Of a stretch of 64,000 nucleotides of DNA, positions 45,342-55,713 are shown in pieces. Each line of letters opens with the position of its first letter. The stretch's first letter is position 1. A model generated the notes under the pieces. It worked only from the letters and a program-made list of their open reading frames with translations. It was not told the DNA's origin and did not search any database. This DNA comes from Coriolopsis trogii (lineage: Eukaryota > Basidiomycota > Agaricomycetes > Polyporales > Polyporaceae). Where the stretch lies: NCBI GenBank assembly GCA_020543525.1, contig JAHYIO010000036.1, positions 2,170,001 to 2,234,000 on the forward strand, written 5' to 3'. Made by a program: the position numbers and the translations under genes.

Positions 45342-46740
45342 ATGCCGCCACCGCCTACGACGACGAGCAGCAATGAACCTCCTTCGACGCTCTCCTTGAC
45401 CGTTTCTGTCATGGTATTTGCTCGTCAACGTCTGCCTTCTCTAAGCTGTCTGAGCGGTTATGCTAGAGCAAGCTCAAGGCGGCCAAGGTCTTCAAAAATG
45501 CCGTCGAGCCGGCCACACCACCGTCCCCTGCCCAAGGCTCACGTTCCCCATCGGCGCAGCAAGGGCCAAGGCACATAACCGGGCTGAGCTTTGATGATAA
45601 GGGCGATCACTGCATTACTGCAGCTGAGGATGAGACTTTCAGGCTGTACAATTGTCGAACCGGCAAGCGAGTTCCTTCAGTCTCGCGGACGCCACTGGCG
45701 TGAACTGACCCTTACCCTCCTCCCTCCTCTCTCGCTACCACTCAGACACCTCAAGATCTTGTACTCCAAGAAGTACGGTGTGGACCTTCCTCGCTTCACC
45801 CACAAGAACTCTGCCATTATACATGCCTCCACAAAAGAGGACGACACCGTCCGGTACCACTCCCTGCACGACAACAAGTACCTGCAATACTTCAAGGGCC
45901 ACAAGGGTCGCGTCATCTCATTGGAGATGTCTCCAGTAGATGACGGCTTCATGTCGGGCTCGATGGACAAATCAGTACGACTTTGGGACTTGCGAACACC
46001 AAACTGTCGAGGTCTACTCAATCTCCCTGCCTCCCCCGTCGTTGCATACGACGCTTCCGGGCTCGTCTTTGCCGTCGGAGTGAACCAGTACTCCCGCATC
46101 CTCCTCTATGACCAGGCCAACTTCGACAAGGCACCCTTCTTGACGATCACACTTGAGGATCCCTCACTGTCCCGCGTCTCCTACCCACCGCGGGCGATTT
46201 ACATGACGTCTCTCGCCTTCTCTACGAATGGGAAGTACATATTGGTAGGATGCTCGGGAGACGCACACTATATCATGGACGCATTCGAAGGTCATCTCAT
46301 TGCCAAACTGGAGGGCCACAAGGGACTGGAGCGGCGACGTCTGGACGCACCGCAGACGATGGAAGTGCAGAAGGGCTGCAGCGGCGAGGAAGTATCCTGG
46401 ACGCCCGATAGCAGGTTCGTTGTGAGTGGTAGTCTGGATGGCCGCATATGCGTCTGGGACGTGTCAAACCTGGAGGGCAAGGAAGGACCAGTGAACTTGA
46501 AGGCGGAGACGCGGCCCATGCAACCCGTCGCCTTCCTTGAGGGACACCCGGGGCCCTCGAGGTGTGTCAAATTCAACCCGCGGTTCGCGATGATGGCTTC
46601 AGCGGGAGCCGAGCTTGTGAGTGATCTCGTTCTTTACGGTCCTGGCCGTGAAGCTGAGCAACCCTGCGCAGGCGTTTTGGCTTCCAGACCCGCTGGGGGA
46701 TCCGGAGGAAGCTGCGAGGGAGCTCTTGAAGAAGAAGTGA
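45342..46740 (+). CDS. SWD2: COMPASS/CPF WD-repeat subunit Swd2 (WDR82)
   Basis: Swd2 is a beta-propeller shared by the H3K4 methyltransferase complex COMPASS and the cleavage and polyadenylation factor. Four exons (45342-45413, 45467-45666, 45746-46616, 46672-46740) give 403 residues. Signatures: ITGLSFDDKGDHCITAAEDE, ILYSKKYGVDLPRFTHKNSA, DNKYLQYFKGHKGRVISLEM, DGFMSGSMDKSVRLWDLRTP and SWTPDSRFVVSGSLDGRICV, with the C-terminal AELAFWLPDPLGD. The intron at 45667-45745 has a GC donor (AA|GCGAGT); only that join keeps the CRTGKHLKILYSKK frame. The N-terminus carries an extra Pro/Ser-rich piece (TPPSPAQGSRSPSAQQ). A Met at the start of exon 2 context is an alternative start. Confidence 0.93.
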
Positions 46741-47029
46741 TACTGCCCAGATCGGGTGGTCGCTATGGGTGACTGTGTACACCTGTGTCGTCCGCTCAGT
46801 CGTGTCCGAGTCGCGAGTGACACCGAGTTCTATAGTAGGATCCGCTAATTGATCCATTCCGACGCTGTCGTTGTTTGTTTGTATAGTAGGATCTTGCGCC
46901 AGATTGAGTGTGAATCTGCGAGTAGCCACATCTGAGAGAGCACCGGAGCGTTCACCTCCGGTCTGCTTCCGCTCGCTGCAGACCACTGAACGTCCCAGTG
47001 GAAAGCGCCGGCTTCGGGTGGGCGCCAGA
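46741..47029. other. 3' flank of SWD2 up to the hAT element
   Basis: No gene. It contains two short direct repeats of TATAGTAGGATC (near 46833 and 46882) and ends in the left copy of the 8-bp target duplication GCGCCAGA. Confidence 0.5.
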
Positions 47030-47689
47030 TAGTGTTGCCGCGAAGTGAAGTCAAGGTGACCTCACGGCTCGGCTAAGGTCACCTTGAGCCACTTCACGGT
47101 GGATCAAGGTGACCGTGAAGCGACTCGCGAAGTGATCACGTGTATGCTGGCACGGGCCATCCCCTAGTTAAGCCAATAGAACGTCCCTCAAGTTATGCTT
47201 TCTAGGTCACCTTTTGTCGTTTGAACATCCACAAACATCACGGGAACAAGTACATGGGTCAAATTGTATCGGTCTCATCCCATCGAAAGAGGGACGGTAG
47301 ACGCTCAGTGAGGCATTGAGCGCCGGACACCCTTCTCGGTAAGGGGTTCTCACGGGTGCAACGACACGGATGCAGACACATATGTATGGTCACCAGTCTT
47401 CCAGTGCTCAAGTATATGCTTGTAAATGACTATTAGTGCGTTATGCCACCAGAATTGAATAATTGTGAGCCATAAAAGGAGTGAGGCGAGAGGATGGTAT
47501 CGCGACTCACTGCCCCGTCATCGAGCGCTGAAGGCCCGGCTCCTGTTCCCGAGCTATAGCGCCCAGACCCTGACCGACTTCACGGTCACTTCGGATCGAC
47601 TCCAAGGTCACCGTGAGGCGACATGCCGAGATGCCGTCAAGGTGAAGTTCACCTTGACATCAAGGTCACTTCACTTCGCGGCAACACTA
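47030..47689. mobile_element. hAT-type MITE, 660 bp, with intact target site duplication
   Basis: A perfect 22-bp terminal inverted repeat beginning TAGTGTTGCCGCGAAGTG lies at 47030-47051 and 47668-47689. The 8-bp direct repeat GCGCCAGA flanks it exactly (47022-47029 and 47690-47697). 8-bp duplications and T/C-A-x-x-G ends are hallmarks of hAT transposons. Sub-terminal zones of about 100 bp at each end repeat AAGGTGACC/GGTCACCTT and CTTCACGG motifs in both orientations, as hAT transposase-binding sites do. The interior has no transposase, so it is non-autonomous. Its right end is 131 bp before the TRAP-alpha start codon, so it may supply or disturb that promoter. Confidence 0.9.
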
Positions 47690-47820
47690 GCGCCAGACGC
47701 GCCCTGCTCTGCGCGACCACGTGCCGTCTGGCTTCCTTCCCTATACGGCAGGTGGACGTGGCAATATACAGACTCCACTCCCCAAAGTCTCTTCTCCAAA
47801 ACACTCTCGGTCTGGCCAGG

Positions 47821-48967
47821 ATGCGTCTCTTCTCTTTTGTCGGTCTCTTTGTCGGCTCTCTTGCACTCTTCCAGAGTGCGGTTGCCTGTGCGTGGATCTC
47901 ATGGTGGACAGGACGCTTGTCATTTCATGCTGAAGTTCTGCTGTCTCTCAGCTCCTGTCGAGGGGGAATCCGGTGAGCCAGTGGTCCTGGCGGTCGCTCA
48001 GTTCCCGGAAGCCAATGTCTTTGGTCGTGCGTACTCAGATTTTGCCTTTACTGCCTCGTTTCACACAATCATTGACAGATGTGGTAAACGGCGAGCGGAA
48101 CACTCTTTTCGTTGCTATTGAGAGCAAGGAGGCGGAGCGCAATGTCACCCTGAAGAACATCGCAGGCTCGCTCCATAACGTGCAGACGAACAGGCTGGTC
48201 AAGAACGTGCGTGTATCGTGGTACACATACAGTGCTCGTGTGCTCACAACGCAGGCAGTTTACCAAGATCGACTACCCTATTCCTCTCATCGAAGGGGCT
48301 CCTCTGCAACTCCCATATGCGTTCTACAGCGAGTGAGTCATTGTTCCCTGCTGCATCCGAGGCAACCTCATGAACGCGTCACGACAGATTTAAGGTATGA
48401 CCAGATGATGTCATAACATGTGCCACACAGTCCCTTACTTCATGCACACAGCCCGGAGAGTACAAGCTGAACATCTGGATTGAACATGCTACCGACGTGA
48501 GTACCACTCCTAAGCCAGTGTATGTACCGGTCTGATGTTCCTCCAGGGCCAAACCTACCGTGTCACGGCATACGACTCTGTGATTACCATCGTCGAGCCT
48601 GAGGGTTCCTTCTTCGATTTTAAGCTGTGCGTATAAGCCTCGCTGCCACACTTCTGTGTCCTGACCCCTCTATGCAATTAGCCTCACGACATACCTCATG
48701 GTCGCTGGTATTCTTGGTGGCACGGGCTACTACGTCTACACTACCCTTGCTCCTCAACCCAAGAAACGCAAGGCAGCGCCTCAGGTCAGCGCCCCTGTCG
48801 GCACCGTCACTGCTACGGGTGCTGGTGGCTACCAGGAGGAATGGATTCCCGAGCACCACTTGAAGAAGTCCAAGAAGAGCAAAACTTCTGGTGCTGCGGC
48901 GAGCGGAGATGAGACGAGCGGTGTGGAGAGTGGGACCGAGGGCAGGAGGCGCAAGGCGAAGAAGTAG
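47821..48967 (+). CDS. Translocon-associated protein alpha (SSR1/Irc22-like)
   Basis: TRAP-alpha is a single-pass ER membrane glycoprotein next to the Sec61 channel. Eight exons (47821-47887, 47952-48023, 48079-48206, 48259-48332, 48388-48394, 48452-48496, 48547-48626, 48682-48967) give 252 residues. There is a signal peptide (MRLFSFVGLFVGSLALFQSA), an acidic start to the lumenal domain, then NGERNTLFVAIESKEAERNV, IDYPIPLIEGAPLQLPYAFY and FKPGEYKLNIWIEH. One membrane helix (TTYLMVAGILGGTGYYVYTT) precedes a basic cytosolic tail (KKSKKSKT, GRRRKAKK). Exon 5 is 7 nt (ATTTAAG) and completes EFKPGEY; without it the frame fails. Yeast Irc22 is the fungal relative. Confidence 0.9.
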
Positions 48968-49200
48968 GATGGTGTAGCTACCGTACCGGACACGGATGCA
49001 AAAGTGGCACTTGAATACAGATGAGCCGCGGCGTGCCATACTTCTCGTTGCGTATCTATTTCGTATATAATACGGGCTTATTGCGTTGCTCTGGCCACTA
49101 GGATGTATGAGAATTTGACTTATGGGAGGCGGTACTCGTGCCTATGACCACGCATGAGGGTTCAGGGAGAAAGCGGGAGGGATAGCATTGAAGATATCAT

Positions 49201-49553
49201 CTATAGGTCGATATCCTTGTAGCCCTTCACCTGTACGTAGCCAAAATGAACCATCAGCACCTAACAGAGCGCATGAAACCGCCGAACGCACCCTGTTTTC
49301 CCGCAACATCTGAAGGTACCGCTCCCGGAGGTCCTTACAGCTCTCTAGGTGGTTCACGCCCTCCGTCTCGTAACAGTGATCGAGCTGGTCGCGGACAATC
49401 TTGGCCTCCATGGTGCGCACCCAGGACTCGCGAATGATGTGCTCGCGCTCGGCGATGCGTGCTGTCAGGCTCCTTCAGCTTTCGAACCACTCATGGTGAC
49501 CATGGCTCCGGCTCACCCTTCAATTCTGACACTCGTGCTTCATCTACAGGCAT
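49201..49553 (-). CDS. Mitochondrial complex I accessory subunit NDUFB10 (12 kDa)
   Basis: Accessory subunit of NADH:ubiquinone oxidoreductase on the intermembrane side of the membrane arm. Three exons (49553-49517, 49461-49292, 49230-49201) give 78 residues starting MPVDEARVSELKARIAER. The core reads IIRESWVRTMEAKIVRDQLD, then HCYETEGVNHLESCKDLRER and YLQMLRENRVKGYKDIDL. Cys spacing (C-x15-C here) matches the fungal 12-kDa family in which the cysteines form disulphides. The last exon is 30 nt. The protein is shorter than animal NDUFB10 but the right size for fungi. No presequence is seen, as normal for this subunit. Confidence 0.88.
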
Positions 49554-50494
49554 GGCTGGCTGACGTGGGCGCGGGATACGCTGAATCGCGGAGAACAGTG
49601 AGGATGGCTCACGACTCCGAAGACAGAAGGGGAACGACTGGGCGTTTGTTAGTAGTTCACGTGACCTGCACTCCAACCGAGCGCTTACTGTACTTGCAAG
49701 CTCCAATATATCTTTGCGACCAACTTGAAGTTGCCCTGACTTTCTTACCTTGAGTCCTTGACCAACATGCCTTGCCTACTGCATATGCACCGTAATATCG
49801 ATTACTTGGTCTTCATGCTGAAATGTCAGAAGACTAGCCTGGTACACCTAGCCTCCGAGTTTCTCTCTCATCCCATCGATGCCGAACCTCATGAGGGTGC
49901 GGGGGAGCGCGTGTATGGAGATGCATGGACCTGGTATGTTCGATGACACGAGGGCCTCTGATAAATACTGACGATTATCAGGTCTGTCCCTACTGTCGCC
50001 GGCACGTTATTGAGTCTCAGAGGACGCATAGGTCTGCGCACACCATCGGGAGAGCGTTACAATTGCGACAGGACCAAGGAGCTAAGCTAGCTAGAAGCAA
50101 CCAGCTCAGAGACGATCCTCTGGAACGAGTGGCAGACCGACCGCGTCCTTGCATGGCGGCCTGGAGTTTGACCTGCCCTCCGGTCCTTCATCAAGGAGGC
50201 ATTATGCATCGCTGGTAAGGGCCGTACGATGCTCGTGTATGGCTCTTGCGTCGAATCGAGAGCCACATTTGCCCTCCACCCGACGAGGCTGCTGAACTCG
50301 TGCTACGTCAACACTGAGTTAGGTTCCATCAACGGAAGCGCACCACGAGGACAGCCCGCTGCTCTTGCGGCTCAACGTTCTCTGACGTGCGGCGTTCTTC
50401 CTGCTTCTGAGGGCGCCAGTGCTGATGAGACGGTATATATACGACGCCGCTGTCGTTTGCTGACCGTGTTAGAGTCTGCTGGAGGTTGCCCGTG
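49554..50494. other. 0.94-kb intergenic, divergent
   Basis: Between the NDUFB10 gene (-) and the first seven-helix gene (+), so it holds both promoters; a GTATATATACGAC element near 50431 could be the TATA of the latter. Short open frames show no motif. Confidence 0.45.
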
Positions 50495-51804
50495 ATGCCT
50501 TTCTCAGCGGCCGAGGTATGCTTCAGTCTCGTCCTCCTGACCGGCATTGACTGGTCGTTGCAGTCCAAACTCGTATCGATCTTTTGCCAGTCAGTGCTCT
50601 ACGGTACGCCCGAAACCATATCTCGCTTCTATTCTTGATGGAAATCCTTGTCAGGCATCTATGTGACCCTGTTCTGCATCACCACTTCCGCTCTGCTGCA
50701 AAGGTATGCCGCGGGAAACCCCTGGCGCTCCGGCATGCTCTGGGTCTCGTTGCTCATGTTCTTAGTAGCCACTGTGGTAAGCACTTCCATACATGACTGC
50801 TGTGCTGAGATGACGCGCACCGCAGCATGTAGCCACGAACTTCTCTCGCATTATACTCGCGTTCATCCACCATGCAGACGCACCTGGCGGCCCCGCAGCG
50901 TTCTTCAACGAGCTGTCCAACTTCACACAGATGTTCGGCAGCACGCTGTACGTGCTCCAGACGTTGATTGGGGATGCCATGGTCGTGAGTGGTCCACATC
51001 CCTGCGGAGTGGCCGTCGCTCTAATGCAACCCTACCAGCTCTATCGATGCTATCTAGTGTGGGAGAAGAAACTCTGGGTGGTCGCCTTCCCCTTCTGCCT
51101 CCTGCTCGGAAGCACCGGTGCGTCAGGACATGCCCGAGGTTCTGCCTCCGTTTCCAGAAACTCACTGCCCAGTGCTGCCCTTCCGTGAAGCGACCGGCGT
51201 CGGCATTCTCTACTCCTTCGACAAGGTCGTGCCCGAAGCTTCCGTCTTCGTCGTGCAGCTGGGTCACTGGATCACCGCGTTCTTCTCGATGACGTTTGCG
51301 ACGAACGTTATTTGCACAGGTACGTGTGCCCATGGACCCAGACTTGGGGCGCGCGCCGTACTCACCAATGACCGGCTCGTTCTAGCACTGGTCGCTTATC
51401 GTATTTGGACCATCAATCGCAAGCATCTCTTCCTCAGGCGTCGAAACCTGCGGCCGGTGATGGTCCTCATCGTCGAGTCCGGCGCCATGTACTCGGCCAC
51501 GCTCTTGGCCCTCCTCGTTCTCTACAACGCCGACTCCTGGTTCCAGTACGTGGTGCTGGACGCTGTCTCCCCGATCGTGGTAGGTGTCATTCATAGCGTC
51601 TCCTATCACAAACCTCTGAGGCCGCTCTTGGTTGAACAGGGAATCGTCTTCTCCGTCATCATGTTGCGTATCGCTACGGGGGTCTCCAGGGTAGAGGGAG
51701 AGACAGCACTTGTGGAGCCTAGCGCTATGGCTAGCGGCATCCAACTCTCGCGCGTCTCATCGCGTAGTGAGCGGAAAGAGGCCACTGTGGACGAAGCGGT
51801 ATGA
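50495..51804 (+). CDS. Seven-helix membrane protein, Agaricomycete-expanded family, copy 1
   Basis: I recognise the type, a family of seven-helix proteins of unknown function with many copies in Agaricomycetes, but no official name. Exons begin 50495-50515 (MPFSAAE), then SKLVSIFCQSVLYG, IYVTLFCITTSALLQRYAAG and LWVSLLMFLVATV. These are followed by HVATNFSRIILAFIHHADAP, QMFGSTLYVLQTLIGDAMV and the family-typical LYRCYLVWEKKLWVVAFPF. Later helices are GVGILYSFDKVVPEASVFVV, LVAYRIWTINRK, SGAMYSATLLALLVLYN and GIVFSVIMLRIATGVSR. The cytosolic tail ends SSRSERKEATVDEAV at 51804. About eight introns are needed. A receptor-like topology is plausible; a ligand or partner is not known. Confidence 0.75.
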
Positions 51805-52060
51805 GCAGGTGCATGTATGCGTCTCGCACGAGTGGTCATGAAATAAATGTATACAATAACGAATATACGATATCCTACAAATATGACAAGGCGGTCTCGT
51901 ACCGGTCAGGCGCGAATAGAGGTGGCAGGGGATTAGTGGCCTGTTATCGTCATACACATCCTCACCTACTCATTCATTCCTCGAAATGTTCGACAACGAC
52001 GTCGGGCACCTGTAATCCACAGACAAAGACCTTGCGTGAGCAACTCGGAGCTTCCAAGCG
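51805..52060. other. Convergent 3' intergenic spacer
   Basis: 256 bp between the stop codons of the two seven-helix paralogues. AT-rich near 51840-51890 with AATAAA (51842), a plausible polyadenylation signal for copy 1. Confidence 0.5.
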
Positions 52061-53513
52061 TCATGATGGCGAGCTCCCCAACCAGCCTCTCACCTTCTGC
52101 GGCTTCGACTCCTGGTCCGACCCGCCGGGCTGCCGCAGTTGGCCTCCGGCCTCGAGTTCGTTCAGGCTGAACGCGCTGTGAAGCGTGGACGAGCGATGCG
52201 CGGAGTGAACGAAGCTGATGGGAGCGAACCGATTGCCCCCGGCCCTCGACTGCTGCTGCTTCGTGTCCGAGGAGGACGGCGTCGAGAGCGACGATCCCCG
52301 GGCGGTTGTGATCCCCAGGCCGATGCGGATGATGATCATGGAGAAGACCAAGCCGACTATAGGGGAGATCTGAGTGTACGGACGATGTGATTGGCGCAGT
52401 CAGCCCCGGGGTGCGCTGAGACTCGGAGCGTGCGGGTTGCTCACCGCGTCGAGCAGTACGTATTGGAACCACGACCCGGTCTTGTAGAGGATGAGCAGGG
52501 TGGTGAGCGTGGCCGAATAGACTGCGCCGGACTCGAGGACGAGGAAGATGATCGGGTGGTAGCTGTTGCCTCTTCCGATGTTCATGATCGCACGGTTCAG
52601 CCACCAGATGCGGAACGCAACGAGACCTATATCCAACGATGATACTCTCCGGAGGAGCCCGGATACTGTATGCGCGCGCACCTGTGCATAAGATGTTCGT
52701 GGCCAATGTTAGGGAGAAGAAGGACAGGATCCAGTGTTGCAGCTCGTCGACGAAGATCTCGGCTTCGGGGACGACTTTGGCGAAAGAGTAGAGGATGCCT
52801 ATGCCGGACGCTAGGACAGCATGAGCAAACAATGATAGTTACGTATGGAGACGGCACGCACCCGTACTACCGAGCAGGAGAACGAAAGGGACCGCTATGA
52901 CGCGAAGTGTTCCCCATACAAGGTAACACCTGTAGAGCTGTGCTCTCCACCACATCAGCGACGACCGAACGATGGGATATGGTGACGCACCACGACGCTA
53001 TCCCCGATCAGAGTTTGTGCGATGTAGATCGTACTGCCGAATATCTGGGTGAACTCGGAGAGCTGGTTGAAGAAAGCGGCAGGACCGCCAGGGGCGTCTC
53101 GGTGTATGATGAAGGCCTTGATGATACGCGCATAGTTGACCCCAATATGCTGCATGTCAAACATGAGCAAATGTCTTCTTCAGGCGAGCGTCCATAACCA
53201 CACACGATAGTAGCCATGGTGAACATGACGAATGTGATCCAGAGCATAGGATCCTTGACGGGGTTCTGTTTGCGACGTTTCGAGAGGAGAACCCATACGG
53301 TGAGAATGAAGACGACAGAGTACGCTCCTGTCAATGGATAGTGGGACGTTCAACGACAAAAGTTGCGGCTCAGATGACGTCGGAATCTCACCGTACAACA
53401 GAGTCTGGATAAATATGGACACGATCTTGGACTACGGCCATGGGAGTCAGGACACGGGGCCCTATGGGTTGAACGGGAATTGGGATACTCACTTCATCAG
53501 GAGGGAACGGCAT
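52061..53513 (-). CDS. Seven-helix membrane protein, copy 2, inverted paralogue
   Basis: Same family as copy 1. It starts MPFPPDE (ATG 53513-53511), then SKIVSIFIQTLLYG, AYSVVFILTVWVLLSKRRKQ, LWITFVMFTMATIV, HIGVNYARIIKAFIIHRDAP, GGPAAFFNQLSEFTQIFGST, LYRCYLVWG, GIGILYSFAKVVPEAEIFVD, GLVAFRIWWLNRAIMN, SGAVYSATLTTLLILYKTGS and GLVFSMIIIRIGLGITTARG. The splice sites correspond to those of copy 1. Its C-terminal tail is about 60 residues longer and Ser/Gln-rich, ending VRGWLGSSPS at TGA 52063-52061. Both copies are intact, so this looks like an old inverted duplication under continued selection. The two tails are the least similar parts. Confidence 0.75.
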
Positions 53514-54229
53514 TCTGTGAAGCCCGTGGACAATGGAGAGGACAGTTCGGAGGATGGGAGGCTTCTCAGCCGGCTTCAGGATTGGCAGGGCGGTACGTCT
53601 TATAGCGACGATTCGAGCGCTGTCTCTGTTGATCCAAGAGATGTCCTGAAGCCTTCTTGTGGGAGGCGTCAGTGTAAACCTACCAAAGAAAGTCGTAGAC
53701 CGAGAAAGACGAGCACGGACAAAGCAATTGACACAAGGTTACCGCTCGAACACGCGGGTTGCACCCAGAATGCATCTTTGCATCGGCCATCTCTGCCTCT
53801 CTCAGGCTCTTTGCTTGCAGGATGCGAACCTAGACGGTACGATGGGATGACGTTGAGTTCGACATTGTGGTATGCACTGGCAGATGGTTTGTAGACCTAC
53901 ATCTCGGACCGTGCGCCTGATGCGTAGACATCCCATGTCTCTGCGTGTGACGACCTGAAGCTGAGGGAAGGTGCTTTGCCTGTGGCTGGGCGCGAAGACC
54001 GCCAGAGCGTGTTCAAGCTTCTCGGTCAGCGGACCCTATTCGGACGCCATGAGCAGCAGGCGCCAGTTCAGTATAGTGCCGTATACCATATAAAGGGTGG
54101 GCTGGGCGGTGAACTCGTCACCCACCGCTTCTTTGTCGTGGGTTCATCAGCTGCGGCGCCACAAAGCCATTGGCTTTGCACTCGCCAACACCTTCCCCGC
54201 CCGCAGTCGAGCCATCACGTCAAGTCAAG
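53514..54229. other. 0.7-kb intergenic, divergent
   Basis: Between seven-helix copy 2 (-) and the aldo-keto reductase (+). An antisense open frame (53334-53894) overlaps the coding exons of copy 2 and is a shadow. A CATATAAAGG element near 54088 is a likely TATA box for the reductase. Confidence 0.45.
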
Positions 54230-55581
54230 ATGCGACACGAACGGTTCCAGTTGAACACTGGTGCTTTCATGCCTGCAATCGGCGTTGGGTACGTTGCTGT
54301 GGCCGTCCGACACGTCCGCCACAGCTCATCGCCATTGCCGCAGATGCTGGATGGGCGCGGCCGGTGAGAGCGAGCATGTAACGGAGATGGTGGCGAACGC
54401 GTTGCGCCTCGGTTATCGCCACATTGATACGGTAGGAATCCCGCCGTCCTATAAGAGGTTCATATATCTCGGAGCTGACGCGCGACGTCCACTCGTGACC
54501 TCAAGGCTGCAAATTACGGCAAGTCTACAACCCTCCGACGGTAATCAAGCGCGCCGAGCTGACCTGTGTTGGGCAGGAACTGAGCGATCCGTCGGGAAGG
54601 CCCTCAGAGAAAGCGGTGTGCCTCGCGGCGACATATTCCTCACCACGAAATTAGAGTGAGCAGACAGCCACGGAAGAGTTCGTCCCCGTGCTCACTGTAC
54701 TTGTAGCCAAAAAGATCACGGCCGCGTTCAAGAAGCCTTGGACGCAAGTTTGACGAGGCTTGGCGTGGACTACGTGAACCTATATTTGATACACTGGCCG
54801 ATGGCATACGATGACCTCGGTGCACACCTAAGCACGGTTCTGTCAACGTAGAGAACATCTGTCACTCACAGGGATGGTTCACAGGGAATACACTCCAACC
54901 GCACGAGAGCCCTACCTTTGTCGAAACATGGCTGGAAATGGAGAAATTGGTTGGCCAGGGTAGGGGACCGCTTGTATGCATATGCTCATGCTAACGGTAG
55001 ACTGAATAGGGAAAGTGAAGGCCGTCGGGGTGTCCAACTTCAGTGTGAAGACTTTGACGGAGCTCCTTACTCATGCCACAATCGTACCTGCCGTGAACCA
55101 AGTAGAGCTCCATCCTTCGTTACCTCAGCACGAGCTGCTGGCGTTCTGCAAGCGACGCGGGATAGTCCTCACCGCATACTCGCCGGTTGGGAAGCACAAG
55201 TTCGCCGACGACCCGGTCATCACGAGCATCGCGCGAGCGCATGGACCGGCGGTGACGAGCGCACAAGTGCTGCTCAGCTGGGGTGTGCAACGTGGGACGG
55301 CTGTGATGCCCAAGACGGTGCACGCGGAGCGGCTGGAGGAGAACGGTAAGGTGAGTACCAGGCAGCTCGTGGTTGGGTACCCCGAAAGTGACAAGAGAGG
55401 GTTGGATCAGGCTGTGACGCTGAGCGCGAGCGAGATGGAGAGACTGGACGGGTTCCACACGAAGGCCGGGATGCATCGGAGCGTCTGTGGCTTCCATTCT
55501 CCCGAACTGGGGGGGTCGTGCTTTGGGTGGACGTACAGCCAGCTAGGCTGGAACCTGACCGTGGGAGGCGTCCATCTGTAA
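54230..55581 (+). CDS. Aldo-keto reductase
   Basis: NAD(P)H-dependent carbonyl reductase with a TIM barrel. Eight exons (54230-54288, 54344-54431, 54506-54518, 54577-54655, 54707-54819, 54885-54959, 55010-55350, 55411-55581) give 312 residues. The tetrad is complete: Asp and Tyr in GYRHIDTAANYG, Lys in FLTTKLD, His in [43 protein letters not shown] and [19 protein letters not shown] are family motifs. Exon 3 is 13 nt (GCTGCAAATTACG) and is followed by a GC donor (GCAAGT at 54519); only this gives [14 protein letters not shown]. The C-terminus [18 protein letters not shown] is typical of fungal members. The sequence cannot tell xylose reductase-type from glycerol dehydrogenase-type substrates. 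Confidence 0.9.
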
Positions 55582-55713
55582 CACATGACGTCCATGCAAT
55601 CGATAGTAACAGAACACCTGCGGCAGACGGAGAACGTTGACCTTGGCGTGAATCGCGCGTTGTCCCCTCTCCCGTCCCCTTCGTCGTCCACCAGTCCCCG
55701 TCTGTTCTCGACC

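Noticed and set aside
53334..53894. 186-codon plus-strand open frame
   Set aside because: It runs antisense through the first exons of the seven-helix gene copy 2, whose motifs and splice sites are clear.
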